From: Desulfosporosinus lacus DSM 15449
GTDB lineage: Bacteria; Bacillota; Desulfitobacteriia; Desulfitobacteriales; Desulfitobacteriaceae
Length of the DNA: 64,000 bases
NCBI RefSeq assembly: GCF_900129935.1
Contig: NZ_FQXJ01000007.1
Span: 62,001 to 126,000 of the forward strand
Reading direction: 5' to 3'
Shown: positions 1 to 8,183 of the stretch, piece after piece
Numbering within the stretch: the stretch's first letter is position 1
How the letters are laid out: every line of letters begins with the position of its first letter
The notes under the pieces: generated by a model
What the model was told of the DNA's origin: nothing
Database searches by the model: none
The model's input: only the letters and a program-made list of their open reading frames with translations
Translations under genes and position numbers: made by a program

Positions 1-1654
1 CAACGCTGTGCCAGAATACCTTCCGGAAGATAACCCCAATATTTCTGACTCCTTCATCAGCATCAGCATAACAAGCGGCTGTCGCGACTGTAATACTCTG
101 AGCATCAATCATTTTACCCATAACTCCACCAGTACTGTTAGCAGTAACCATTAAGAGTGGGTCAAGATGCAACTGTTGAGCAGTTACAAGCTGAAGATTT
201 CCAAACAGAGAGTTTGAAGCGGTATCACTACCTGTAAGGAAAACTCCCAACCATCCAATCATAACTGCAAAGAAGGGGTAGAATGTACCAGTTTTAGCGA
301 AGGCTAAAGCCATGACAACATCAGTTCCAGCATATTTTGTCATGTAACTTAAACCAATAACCAAAGAGATAACGGAAAGGGGTATTTTCAGACGAACTAT
401 TGTAGTAACGAGAATCTCTTTCCACTGAGCAGCAGTAACTTTTAAGAAAAGAATCCCTGTAATGAAGGCCGCGATCAGAATCCCCGTTCCTGCCATGGTA
501 ATAAGATTGAAGCTAAACACTGCTGCTTCACCGGTTTTAGCTACAGCCTCTGCAGTTACAGGAGCTGTTTTGAAAACTAAACCATGCAGAAAAGGGACAT
601 TAAAACTAGGATTGAAGAGAGAGTTCAGGTAAGCCTTGATACTTGGAACTCCCCACATAGCTACAAAGATAGCCAAGAAAACCCAAGGCATCCAAGCTTG
701 TAAGAGAACTGGAAGAGGATGTTTTGGAATAGCTTTTGGTTTACCTGGATCTCTGCCCTCTAATTTGGCATAAGCCATTTCATTGGTAATAATATTCTTG
801 GGTTTCCAGATTTTCAAGAAGATAGAGGTAACAATAATACTCATAATTCCTGCTCCGATGTCGACGAGCATTGTCATATGAGCTTCAGCCATTAGGAACT
901 GGGTGACAGCAAAGGATGCGCCTGTTACGAAGATGGCTGGCCATACTTCAAAGATTTCCTTCAATTTCCCTTTTTCCATCACGGTTAAAGTTGCCACCAA
1001 CCAAAAGGGGATGAGGATAGAGAAGAACGGTAATTGTCTACCCGCCATTTGCGTGATCAAACCATCAGAAATACCTGTGACTTTTGCAAGGGTCAGAACC
1101 GGTGTCCCAATTGCTCCCCATGCTACAGGTGCTGTATTAGCGATTAAGCAAACTACAGCGGCTGTTAATGGTCGGAAACCTAGACCGACCATGATAGCGC
1201 CTGCCACGGCTACTGGAGTACCAAAACCAGATGCTCCTTCGATAAAGGCCCCGAAACTAAACGAAACGAGTAGGGCTTGCAAGCGGCGATCCGCAGTGAT
1301 TCCGGCAATCGAGTCCTTAACAATCTCGAATTTACCTGTAACAACAGTCATTGTGTATAAGAAAATTGCACCGAAGACAATCCAACCAATTGGAAATAAA
1401 CCGCTTATGACTCCATAACCAAAAGCTGCCGCAGCATAAGTTGCAGGCATTTTCATAACAAAAATACATATCAGAAAAGTTACACCTACAGCAATAGCTG
1501 CTGCATAAGGAGCATAAATACCTAGTACCTTTTCACCATTTTTTGCTTTATGGGGGTGAAGGGCTAAAAAATAAAGCAAAGTTAAGATAGGCACTGCAGC
1601 TAAGAAGACAGAAAACCAAAAGCTACCTGTTGGATTATAATTTTGTAAATACAA
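1..1654 (-). CDS. lctP: L-lactate permease, partial at the left edge
   Basis: The minus strand is open from a TTG at 1654 to the window edge (551 codons). The start is MYLQNYNPTGSFWFS, with AAGGAGG at 1670-1664 placed 9 nt upstream. The protein is a row of hydrophobic segments with family landmarks such as FIEGASGFGTPVAVAG (near residue 145) and the C-terminal GSDTASNSLFGNLQ and TANSTGGVMGKM stretches. LctP/LldP proteins (about 550-570 residues) take up lactate or glycolate with protons across the cytoplasmic membrane, so probably fewer than 25 residues are missing. An in-frame ATG at 1738 behind a G-rich stretch could add 28 residues, but these do not resemble the family N-terminus. Family assignment is firm; substrate choice between lactate and glycolate is inferred. 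Confidence 0.93.
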   Translation of the reverse strand, partial: MYLQNYNPTGSFWFSVFLAAVPILTLLYFLALHPHKAKNGEKVLGIYAPYAAAIAVGVTFLICIFVMKMPATYAAAAFGYGVISGLFPIGWIVFGAIFLYTMTVVTGKFEIVKDSIAGITADRRLQALLVSFSFGAFIEGASGFGTPVAVAGAIMVGLGFRPLTAAVVCLIANTAPVAWGAIGTPVLTLAKVTGISDGLITQMAGRQLPFFSILIPFWLVATLTVMEKGKLKEIFEVWPAIFVTGASFAVTQFLMAEAHMTMLVDIGAGIMSIIVTSIFLKIWKPKNIITNEMAYAKLEGRDPGKPKAIPKHPLPVLLQAWMPWVFLAIFVAMWGVPSIKAYLNSLFNPSFNVPFLHGLVFKTAPVTAEAVAKTGEAAVFSFNLITMAGTGILIAAFITGILFLKVTAAQWKEILVTTIVRLKIPLSVISLVIGLSYMTKYAGTDVVMALAFAKTGTFYPFFAVMIGWLGVFLTGSDTASNSLFGNLQLVTAQQLHLDPLLMVTANSTGGVMGKMIDAQSITVATAACYADADEGVRNIGVIFRKVFWHSV

Positions 1655-1830
1655 AATGGTAGGCCTCCTTCCAAAAATAGGGCACCTAAATGAATTTATA
1701 AGACCACGACATAGAACACAATTAAAGATTCCAAGCATCCCCCCTTTAGAGATTTTCGCGATTCTTAAGAATATTTACACAATTGTTTTAAATGCCGTTC
1801 TTGTTTTATTAACTTTATCGGCTTCTATCA

Positions 1831-1882
1831 ATGTTGTTTCATTATTTAGTGATTTTTAACTAAACTCATGTTGTTTCATTAT
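1831..1882. repeat. pair of 15-nt direct repeats in the lctP leader
   Basis: ATGTTGTTTCATTAT occurs at 1831-1845 and exactly again at 1868-1882. On the minus strand (the lctP leader) each copy reads ATAATGAAACAACAT. The upstream copy directly follows a near-perfect Shine-Dalgarno, TAAGGAGGTGAT (1894-1883), and would start a 7-codon peptide MKQHEFS. The second copy would give MKQH then stop. A leader-peptide or duplicated regulatory role is possible but unproven. Confidence 0.5.
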
Positions 1883-2026
1883 CACCTCCTTAAACTTTTC
1901 TTAAGTGGCTACCAGTTCTATCCACTAATCTACCTATTTACTTAGTGAATAAATTAATAATAATGCATATTGAAAAATAATTCAATATATTATGCCAAAA
2001 AAAACATTTCACAAGATTAAGTTTCT

Positions 2027-2054
2027 GTTAATAGTGAAAAATTACACTATTAAC
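2027..2054. promoter_or_regulatory. 10-bp inverted repeat between lctP and the divergent amidohydrolase
   Basis: GTTAATAGTG (2027-2036) and CACTATTAAC (2045-2054) are perfect inverted arms with an 8-nt A/T spacer. The site lies in the 643-bp divergent intergenic region, as expected for a dimeric repressor or activator of the lactate permease. The rest of 1671-2313 is A/T-rich. It also holds a GGAGT/ACTCC dyad (2165-2175) and a TATAAT at 2210-2215 that could serve the rightward gene, with no convincing -35. Confidence 0.45.
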
Positions 2055-2313
2055 CCCTCGTTTGCTTTAAAGAATTACCTTACTTTTTAATGTAGCTTAT
2101 TCGACAACCTTGGAATTATACTCCCATGTGATACGGGGAGATTATCAAATATTATCCTTTCAAGGGAGTGAACTCCTGCAATCTTGTGCAGTGATAATGA
2201 CAAATGTGTTATAATCATTAAATGAGCGTATTGACATTTCAATAGGAATAGGTCTTTAGAGCTTGTTTTTAGAGGGAAACCCTATACATAAAACTCAAAC
2301 TGGAGGCTAAAAG

Positions 2314-3513
2314 GTGAATAGAGGATTAAAGAAGCTTTTAATAAAGAACGGTCAGATTAAAACAATGGCTGGACGTGAATTTTTGGGGAATATCTTGATC
2401 GAGGGGACAAAAATAACAGCACTTACAGAAACAATGGATGCAGACGTACCAATCGATGTTGAAGTGATTGATGCCTTAGGTTGCTTCGTGTTGCCGGGAT
2501 TTATTGATGCCCATTGTCATGTGGGAATTGGAGAAGAGATCTATCGGTGGGAAGGGGAAGACTTTAATGAAATGACAGACCCTGTGACTCCAGACATGCG
2601 GGCGATTGATGGAATTAACCCGGAAGATGAAGGCTTTCGCGATGCTCGTTTAGGAGGAGTGACAGCAGTATTTACTGTGCCTGGGAGTGCCAATGTGATT
2701 GGAGGAACAGGGCTAGTCATGAAAACAGCTGGTAAAATCGTTGATAAAATGATTGTTCGTGATCCTGCTGGTTTGAAAATTGCTTTTGGGGAAAATCCTA
2801 AAATGGTTTACGGTGAACAAAAGAAAATGCCCATGACTCGGATGGGAACGGCAGCACTACTTCGTCAGTCTTTAGTAGATGCTCAGACGTATAAGGATAA
2901 ATTAGAACAAGGTAAATCGGATCCCGATAAACTTCCAGAGCGAGATTTGGGTTTAGAGGTCCTTGTAAAGGTGATCAATCGTGAAATTCCTCTTCGTGCT
3001 CATGCTCATCGTGCAGACGACATTATAACTGCAATCCGAATTGCCCGCGAATTTGACGCAGACTTAGTCATTGAGCATTGCACGGAGGGGCACAAAATTG
3101 CAGAGGAACTTGCAGAACTGGGGTATCCGGCTGTGGTAGGCCCTTTGCTAACCAACCGTGCAAAAGTTGAGCTTAAGGATAAATCCTTTAAAACGCCCGG
3201 AATTTTAGCTAATGCAGGGGTAAAGGTTGCGATTATGACTGATCATTCTGTCACACCAATTGAACAACTTCCGCTTTGTGCGGCTTTAGCGTGTAAAGCA
3301 GGGATGAACAGAGAGGATGCTTTGCGAGCCATTACCATCAATCCGGCAGAAATCTTAGGTGTGTCCGACCGCATAGGGTCTCTTGAGGTTGGAAAAGATG
3401 CAGATATTGTTATTTGGTCAGAACATCCGTTTACAATCACGGCTTGCCCGCTCTACGTAATTATTGACGGGAAGATTGTAAAACCCGAATCTAAAGAAGA
3501 CGGAGTGAACTGA
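2314..3513 (+). CDS. Amidohydrolase-superfamily protein (imidazolonepropionase-like)
   Basis: The 399-residue protein begins with GTG behind CTGGAGG (about 2300). It carries the metal-dependent amidohydrolase layout: a small beta-sandwich N-terminus, then FIDAHCHVG (HxH metal ligands, near residue 65), RAHAHR (near 228), VIEHCTEG (near 252) and MTDHSVTP (near 310, the catalytic Asp strand), ending in the return strand GSLEVGKDADIVIWSEHPF. It is cytosolic, with no signal peptide. The superfamily covers dipeptidases, imidazolonepropionases and deaminases, so the substrate cannot be told. It stands alone: 365 bp separate it from tsaE and lctP is divergent. Confidence 0.85.
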   Translation: MNRGLKKLLIKNGQIKTMAGREFLGNILIEGTKITALTETMDADVPIDVEVIDALGCFVLPGFIDAHCHVGIGEEIYRWEGEDFNEMTDPVTPDMRAIDGINPEDEGFRDARLGGVTAVFTVPGSANVIGGTGLVMKTAGKIVDKMIVRDPAGLKIAFGENPKMVYGEQKKMPMTRMGTAALLRQSLVDAQTYKDKLEQGKSDPDKLPERDLGLEVLVKVINREIPLRAHAHRADDIITAIRIAREFDADLVIEHCTEGHKIAEELAELGYPAVVGPLLTNRAKVELKDKSFKTPGILANAGVKVAIMTDHSVTPIEQLPLCAALACKAGMNREDALRAITINPAEILGVSDRIGSLEVGKDADIVIWSEHPFTITACPLYVIIDGKIVKPESKEDGVN

Positions 3514-3841
3514 AGAGGGTTAAATCTTCTTTAGGACTCCCATTCTCTGCTGGAATCGCCAACGCAGTAATCTGGAATTTATCCAACCTCGGCTATATTT
3601 CATCGGTGAGACTTGGGGAGTGATAATGAGGTGTTATCTTCGCGCTCTATCGCAAGTGCAAGTTTTTTCTTTCTAATTATAGTTATATGAATGCAAAACT
3701 GTTTGTTTGTCAAAAGGCACGGATTCTTAACCTGATAACGGTCGTGTAAGATTTGAAGTGTTTTTATGGGAGAGGAGTTCGCCTAAGTTTAAGCCGCAGG
3801 AAACTTTGATCATTTTGGAGTTTGGGGAACGAATGTCTTTG

Positions 3842-3864
3842 GATACAATAATAGTTATTGTATC
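3842..3864. promoter_or_regulatory. perfect inverted repeat abutting the tsaE ribosome binding site
   Basis: GATACAATAA (3842-3851), TAG, then TTATTGTATC (3855-3864) form a perfect 10-bp dyad immediately followed by AGGAGG (3865-3870) and the tsaE ATG at 3879. It could be a DNA operator or an RNA hairpin placed to affect initiation. The rest of 3514-3841 (between the amidohydrolase and tsaE) shows no convincing gene; an alternative weak promoter near 3710-3740 was not supported. Confidence 0.5.
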
Positions 3865-3878
3865 AGGAGGAATAGAAA

Positions 3879-4352
3879 ATGGACTGTAGAGTTACGAGTT
3901 TAACGGTTGATCAAACCCATGAGTTGGGAAAAAAACTAAGTGAGTGTTTGCTTGGTGGAGACGTCGTTGCGCTGACGGGGGATTTAGGTGCCGGGAAAAC
4001 GGCCTTTGCCCAAGGAATTGGCAAGGGGTTAGGTGTTGTCGGCCCTATGACCAGCCCGACCTTCACTTTGATACATGAATATGAAAGCCATATAAAAGGT
4101 ACTAAGATCCGTTTAATTCACATGGATCTTTATCGATTGCGACGCCCGGAAGAGGCAGAAGTCATTGGGATTGAAGATGCGTTCGTGGAAGATGCGATTT
4201 GTTTAATTGAATGGCCAGAAATTGCAGAAGATTATTTGCCGGATGACTGTTTAAATGTTGAGATTCATGGAAGTGGAGAAATGCCCCGCGAGATTATCTT
4301 TCATGCTAAAGACTCCAGTTGGGAGCAACGTTTAGAGTTTCTCTTCAAATAA
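3879..4352 (+). CDS. tsaE: tRNA t6A biosynthesis ATPase TsaE
   Basis: The 157-residue protein has the P-loop [12 protein letters not shown] (near residue 36), the switch-like [10 protein letters not shown] (near 60) and MDLYRL (near 85), all hallmarks of TsaE (YjeE). TsaE is the small ATPase that works with TsaB and TsaD to transfer threonylcarbamoyl from threonylcarbamoyl-AMP to A37 of ANN-decoding tRNAs. AGGAGG lies 8 nt upstream of the ATG. It is the first gene of a tight tsaE-tsaB-rimI-tsaD operon; length is normal. Confidence 0.95.
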   Translation: MDCRVTSLTVDQTHELGKKLSECLLGGDVVALTGDLGAGKTAFAQGIGKGLGVVGPMTSPTFTLIHEYESHIKGTKIRLIHMDLYRLRRPEEAEVIGIEDAFVEDAICLIEWPEIAEDYLPDDCLNVEIHGSGEMPREIIFHAKDSSWEQRLEFLFK

Positions 4353-4365
4353 TAGGAGGATGCAG

Positions 4366-5091
4366 ATGAAATACTTAACGATAGATACAACCACAAAAGT
4401 TACAGCTGTGGCTTTAGGAGAAGATAGAAGACTAGTTGGCGAGGGTTTTTTAAATACCACAAAGACCCATTCGGAGCGTATCATTCCTATGCTGGATCAA
4501 CTGCTCACAGCTGCAGACTGGACACTTCAGGAATTAGATATGATCGGCGTAGTGCGTGGGCCAGGTTCGTTCACCGGTATTCGGATTGGAATCGCTACAG
4601 CACAGGGATTGGCACAGGTTCTGAAGCTCCCGCTGATTGCCGTAGTGTCTTTGGATGCCTTGGCTTGGGCTGGTAAGGGAAGAGTGGAAGATATTGTTCC
4701 CATTTTAGATGCACGCAAGAATGAATGGTATACGGCGCGTTATAACTGGACGCGAGGAGCAGAAAAGGCGGATTGTTTAACTCCACCACAGGCCATGCCT
4801 ATAGGTAAATGGTTGGAATATCTAAAGGGATTAGACCGTTCCATTTGTTTCGTTGGAGATGCAGTGGAGAAAGCTAAGGGGCGTATAGAGGAAGTACTGG
4901 GCGAGCGAGCGGTGATTTTACCGGAGTACATAAGTTTACCTCGTGGTGCCTATGCTGTAAGCGCAGTATGGCAACGATGGCAAGAAACGGGCGAAGGAGA
5001 ACAGGTTGAGCCGTATTACATCCGTTTTTCTGAGGCGGAGGTTAATTGGGCGAAGAAAGAGGAAGCGCGGAGGAGCGAGGGACATGAGTAA
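4366..5091 (+). CDS. tsaB: tRNA t6A biosynthesis protein TsaB
   Basis: The protein (241 residues) starts MKYLTIDTTTKVTAVAL and contains RGPGSFTGIRIGIATAQGLA (near residue 66), typical of TsaB (YeaZ), the ASKHA-fold scaffold that dimerises with TsaD for t6A37 formation. ATG at 4366 is preferred because AGGAGG (4354-4359) lies 6 nt before it. The in-frame ATG at 4360 abuts the Shine-Dalgarno with no spacing. Its 3' end overlaps rimI by 8 nt, indicating translational coupling. Confidence 0.94.
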   Translation: MKYLTIDTTTKVTAVALGEDRRLVGEGFLNTTKTHSERIIPMLDQLLTAADWTLQELDMIGVVRGPGSFTGIRIGIATAQGLAQVLKLPLIAVVSLDALAWAGKGRVEDIVPILDARKNEWYTARYNWTRGAEKADCLTPPQAMPIGKWLEYLKGLDRSICFVGDAVEKAKGRIEEVLGERAVILPEYISLPRGAYAVSAVWQRWQETGEGEQVEPYYIRFSEAEVNWAKKEEARRSEGHE

Positions 5092-5551
5092 CAGTATTAT
5101 ACGTCCCATGCTTATGGATGATCTCGAGGCAATTATGGAGATTGAGATTGCCTCTTTTTCTACGCCCTGGTCCTTGCAGGCCTTTAAAGCGGAACTAAAA
5201 GATAATGAGTATGCACGTTATGTTTGCTTGGAGTTGGATGATAAGGTAATTGGTTACATGGGATTGTGGTTCATTTTGGATGAAGGTCATATTACAAACG
5301 TGGCTATTGCTCCAAACTATCGAGGAAAACATTGGGGAGAATTTCTAATGCGTTCCGTTATGGAGAAAATGATGCAGGAAGGTATGGAACGGATGACACT
5401 TGAAGTTCGGGAATCGAATAGCCCTGCACAGTCTTTATATAGTCGATTAGGTTTTGCCACAGCGGGGATTCGCAAAGGTTATTACGCCGATACTGGAGAA
5501 GATGCACTGATAATGTGGGCTGATTTGGGAATGGAAGTGAATAAGATATGA
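5084..5551 (+). CDS. rimI: Ribosomal-protein-alanine N-acetyltransferase RimI
   Basis: The GNAT-fold protein (155 residues) starts MSNSIIRPMLMDDLEAI and has ITNVAIAPNYRGKHWG (acetyl-CoA pyrophosphate loop, with RGKHWG in place of the usual RGxGxG) and LEVRESNSPAQSLYSRLGF. RimI acetylates the N-terminal alanine of ribosomal protein S18 in Enterobacteria; in Firmicutes it regularly sits inside the tsa operon. The ATG at 5084 follows GGAGCGAGG. An upstream in-frame ATG at 5006 would lie deep in tsaB and adds a basic, non-family stretch. It overlaps tsaD by 4 nt (ATGA). Confidence 0.9.
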   Translation: MSNSIIRPMLMDDLEAIMEIEIASFSTPWSLQAFKAELKDNEYARYVCLELDDKVIGYMGLWFILDEGHITNVAIAPNYRGKHWGEFLMRSVMEKMMQEGMERMTLEVRESNSPAQSLYSRLGFATAGIRKGYYADTGEDALIMWADLGMEVNKI

Positions 5552-6576
5552 TGGAGAGTCAAAAGAGCAATGTTGTAATTTTGGGGATAGAAACAAGCTG
5601 TGACGAGACTTCTGCAGCCGTTTTGTTGAACGGAAGGGATTTGCGAAGTCATGTCATATCTTCGCAAATAACCACACATCAGAAGTATGGAGGGGTTGTG
5701 CCGGAAATTGCCTCGCGTGAACACAGCTTGCATTTTCAGCCAGTTGTGCAACAAGCTTTGAATGAAGCAAAGCTGACTTTTAGAGATTTATCGGCGATTG
5801 CGGTAACCTATGGCCCAGGTCTGGTCGGATCCCTATTGGTCGGGGTTTCAGGAGCTAAAGCAATGGCATATGCGGCTGGAGTTCCGCTGATTGGCATTAA
5901 TCACCTGGAAGCGCACATCTATGCAAACTTTTTAGAGCATCAGGATTTAAAATTTCCGCTTCTAGCCTTGTTAGTATCAGGAGGACACACTCATCTCATT
6001 TTATTTGAAGCCCACGGGCAATATACGGTTTTGGGGCACACGCGGGATGATGCGGCTGGAGAAGCACTGGATAAAGTGGCTAGAACCTTAGGATTGGGTT
6101 ATCCAGGAGGTCCTCAGATTCAAAGAATTGCTCAAGAGGGGGATGCGCAAGCATTTAATTTCCCTCGCGCAATGTTAGAGCCGGGCAGTTTGGATTTCAG
6201 TTTCAGCGGTATGAAATCTGCTGTTTTAAATACCTTAAATTCTGCCCGCATGCGGGGAGAGACACTCAGTGTTCCAGATATTGCAGCTTCTTTCCAGCAA
6301 GCAGTGGTGGATGTTCTGGTTCGAAAAGCTTTGCTGGCTATCAAGGAAACTAGAGTCAAGACGTTGCTTTTGGCAGGGGGTGTTGCGGCCAATAGGTTGT
6401 TGCGTGAAACTCTGGACCATAAGTTGGCTGAGAAAGGTGTTTGTTTGGTTTATCCTTCGCCCATTTTCTGTACGGACAATGGGGCCATGATTGCAACAGC
6501 AGGGTATTATCATTATTTGAAAGGGGATTTTGCCCCTTGGACCCTTAACGCGGTCCCGGGACTGGGACTTGTGTGA
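5548..6576 (+). CDS. tsaD: tRNA N6-adenosine threonylcarbamoyltransferase TsaD
   Basis: The 342-residue protein has the TsaD (Gcp/Kae1) motifs: GIETSCDETSAAVL near residue 12, the metal-binding HxxxH in INHLEAHIYANF (near 115), LLVSGGHTHLI (near 135) and CTDNGAMIATAGY (near 308). It catalyses the final transfer step of t6A37 synthesis with TsaB and TsaE. It overlaps rimI by 4 nt; a second ATG directly follows the first and either could be used. It is the last gene of the operon and is followed by a large palindromic terminator region. Confidence 0.96.
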   Translation: MMESQKSNVVILGIETSCDETSAAVLLNGRDLRSHVISSQITTHQKYGGVVPEIASREHSLHFQPVVQQALNEAKLTFRDLSAIAVTYGPGLVGSLLVGVSGAKAMAYAAGVPLIGINHLEAHIYANFLEHQDLKFPLLALLVSGGHTHLILFEAHGQYTVLGHTRDDAAGEALDKVARTLGLGYPGGPQIQRIAQEGDAQAFNFPRAMLEPGSLDFSFSGMKSAVLNTLNSARMRGETLSVPDIAASFQQAVVDVLVRKALLAIKETRVKTLLLAGGVAANRLLRETLDHKLAEKGVCLVYPSPIFCTDNGAMIATAGYYHYLKGDFAPWTLNAVPGLGLV

Positions 6577-6582
6577 GACAAT

Positions 6583-6679
6583 GTGCGATCTTTACGACGC
6601 AAACGAACTATCGTTCAAGCTTCTACATCAGGAGTTTGAACGATAGTTTGCTATTTTTTGTTGCGTAAAAACGTCGCAC
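6583..6679 (+). terminator. nested palindrome with terminator-like stem after tsaD
   Basis: The inner arms AACTATCGTTCAA (6606-6618) and TTGAACGATAGTT (6636-6648) are perfect, followed by TGCTATTTTTT. Around this, an imperfect outer palindrome joins GTGCGA (6583) with TCGCAC (ending 6679) and TTTACG/CGTAAA. The inner hairpin plus T-run is a plausible intrinsic terminator for the tsa operon. The outer arms make the whole nearly 100-nt structure unusually large. Confidence 0.7.
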
Positions 6680-6733
6680 TTATGTCACCCTGCGCTAGGC
6701 GGGGCTGAGGAGCAGGTAATGAATCATATGTTC

Positions 6734-6907
6734 TGTGGATAAGGTGGACCTGTGGACAATGTGGATAAGTCTGTAGATAAGTCATAATAGCGGTTTTAGA
6801 GCTTTGCCTAAAAAATGATGGTTTGGGATAGCATTATCCACAGGACCTGTGGATAATGTGGATAACCTATGGACAAGCCGAAATAGTTAGATTCCATAAG
6901 TGGATAA
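6734..6907. promoter_or_regulatory. dense cluster of DnaA boxes
   Basis: Five copies match the 9-mer TTATCCACA or its complement exactly: 6734-6742, 6760-6768, 6834-6842, 6848-6856 and 6857-6865. At least three more have one mismatch (6751-6759, 6772-6780, 6899-6907), plus one with two (6868-6876). The boxes at 6834 and 6848 form a perfect dyad around GAC. A/T-rich DNA follows to about 7070. No dnaA, dnaN or other replication gene is visible within the window, so a DnaA-titrating, DnaA-regulatory or secondary origin-like site is inferred. The remainder of 6680-7077 holds no gene that I can see. Confidence 0.75.
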
Positions 6908-7077
6908 CTTTGTGGGTTGAAATGATGTTTCATTTGTGTAAATAATATGAATATGGGAGACGATATGTTTGCATATTGAGAATATTATCAAAATTTTTCA
7001 TTAAAGTGGAAGGATTTCGATAATATTAATCGAATTAATTTAAAGGCACGAGATTTTACCGAAAGGGAAGCTCTACG

Positions 7078-7677
7078 ATGAATGAGGAAAAAATGAACTT
7101 GAAGGCCGAAGTACGCAAATCGTGTTTAACTCAGCGAGCTGTTTTGGGCGAGAAAGAGAGAAGGACCAAAAGTTTAATTATTCAGCAGAAACTTCGAGAT
7201 TTACCGGACTTCCAAAAGGCTCATACAGTGATGTTATTTCTTAACTTTCGCGATGAAGTGGAAACGACGGACTTAGCGGAGGCGACAATAGCGTGTAACA
7301 AAAAGCTGATATTACCTCGTTGTGCACCTAAAGGCATACTTCTTCCACTTGAAGTCAGCAATCTGGCATTAGATCTTGAGCCAGGAGCTTGGGGAATCCG
7401 TGAACCCAAACTGACGAAAGATGAAGTAAATCCTTTAGAGATTGATTTAGTTGTTGTGCCTGGGGCGGGTTTTGATCTGCAAGGAAATCGTTTAGGGTAT
7501 GGGGGAGGCTTCTATGATCGCTTTTTTATGCGGCTAAAGCCCTCAACGCCTAGAGTTGCGATTGCTTTCGAATGCCAAATTATTGGACAAGTACCAATTG
7601 ATGAACACGATGCCAAAATGACTAAATTAATCACGGAGAAAACGGTCTATGATTTTGAAACGATAGGAATTCAATAG
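7078..7677 (+). CDS. ygfA: 5-formyltetrahydrofolate cyclo-ligase
   Basis: The 199-residue protein has RTKSLIIQQKL (N-terminal), the ATP-binding region and the C-terminal signature VVPGAGFDLQGNRLGYGGGFYDRF (near residues 127-150) of the MTHFS/YgfA family. These enzymes use ATP to convert 5-formyl-THF to 5,10-methenyl-THF. It starts at ATG 7078 behind AAAGGGAAG and ends 11 nt before the formate dehydrogenase operon, consistent with joint C1/formate metabolism. The DnaA-box cluster lies just upstream. Confidence 0.92.
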   Translation: MNEEKMNLKAEVRKSCLTQRAVLGEKERRTKSLIIQQKLRDLPDFQKAHTVMLFLNFRDEVETTDLAEATIACNKKLILPRCAPKGILLPLEVSNLALDLEPGAWGIREPKLTKDEVNPLEIDLVVVPGAGFDLQGNRLGYGGGFYDRFFMRLKPSTPRVAIAFECQIIGQVPIDEHDAKMTKLITEKTVYDFETIGIQ

Positions 7678-7688
7678 GGGGGATTTTT

Positions 7689-8171
7689 TTGAGCACTGCG
7701 TGTGAGGAGTTAGTAGATCCTAAGCAAATAAAGTTGGATGAAATTATTGACAAGCATAAACATAGCAATGGGCCTCTTATCCCGATTTTACAAGGAGCCC
7801 AAGAAGTGTATGGGTATTTACCGGCCCATGTAATTAAACACATCAGTAAAGCAACTCGTATTCCAGTAGCAAGAATTTATGGCGTGGTAACGTTTTACGC
7901 TCAGTTCCGTCTAACACCAGTGGGACGGAATTTAATCAATATCTGTTTGGGAACAGCTTGCCATGTTCGCGGTGGCGCCAAAGTCGTTGAAGCGATCGAG
8001 AAAGAATTAAAGATTACAGATGGAGCTACGACCGAAGATGGTCGCTTTACCTTGGAAGTTGTAGCATGTATTGGGGCGTGTGGTCTGGCACCGGTGATAT
8101 CTATCAATAATGAGGTTCATGGACGATTATCACCGGACAAAATCGCCGGGATATTGGCCAAATACGAGTAG
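7689..8171 (+). CDS. NuoE-like [2Fe-2S] subunit of NAD-linked formate dehydrogenase
   Basis: The 160-residue protein begins with TTG behind AGGGGGGA. It has the thioredoxin-like [2Fe-2S] ligands CLGTACHVRG and ACIGACGLAP (C-x4-C then C-x3-C), as in NuoE and HndA/HydC. These subunits shuttle electrons to the FMN/NADH subunit. It is the first gene of a three-gene operon with the NuoF-like subunit 12 nt downstream and the selenoprotein formate dehydrogenase after that. By context it is the diaphorase part of a cytosolic NAD-dependent, possibly electron-bifurcating, formate dehydrogenase; that last point is inference. Confidence 0.9.
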   Translation: MSTACEELVDPKQIKLDEIIDKHKHSNGPLIPILQGAQEVYGYLPAHVIKHISKATRIPVARIYGVVTFYAQFRLTPVGRNLINICLGTACHVRGGAKVVEAIEKELKITDGATTEDGRFTLEVVACIGACGLAPVISINNEVHGRLSPDKIAGILAKYE

Positions 8172-8183
8172 GAGGATAAAGGG

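Noticed and set aside
903-1418. 171-codon plus-strand frame
   Set aside because: It lies antisense within the lactate permease, whose reading frame is intact and family-typical; composition is not protein-like.
6734-6907. Calling the DnaA-box cluster the chromosomal oriC
   Set aside because: No dnaA, dnaN, recF, gyrB or rpmH gene is near, so only a DnaA-binding cluster is claimed.
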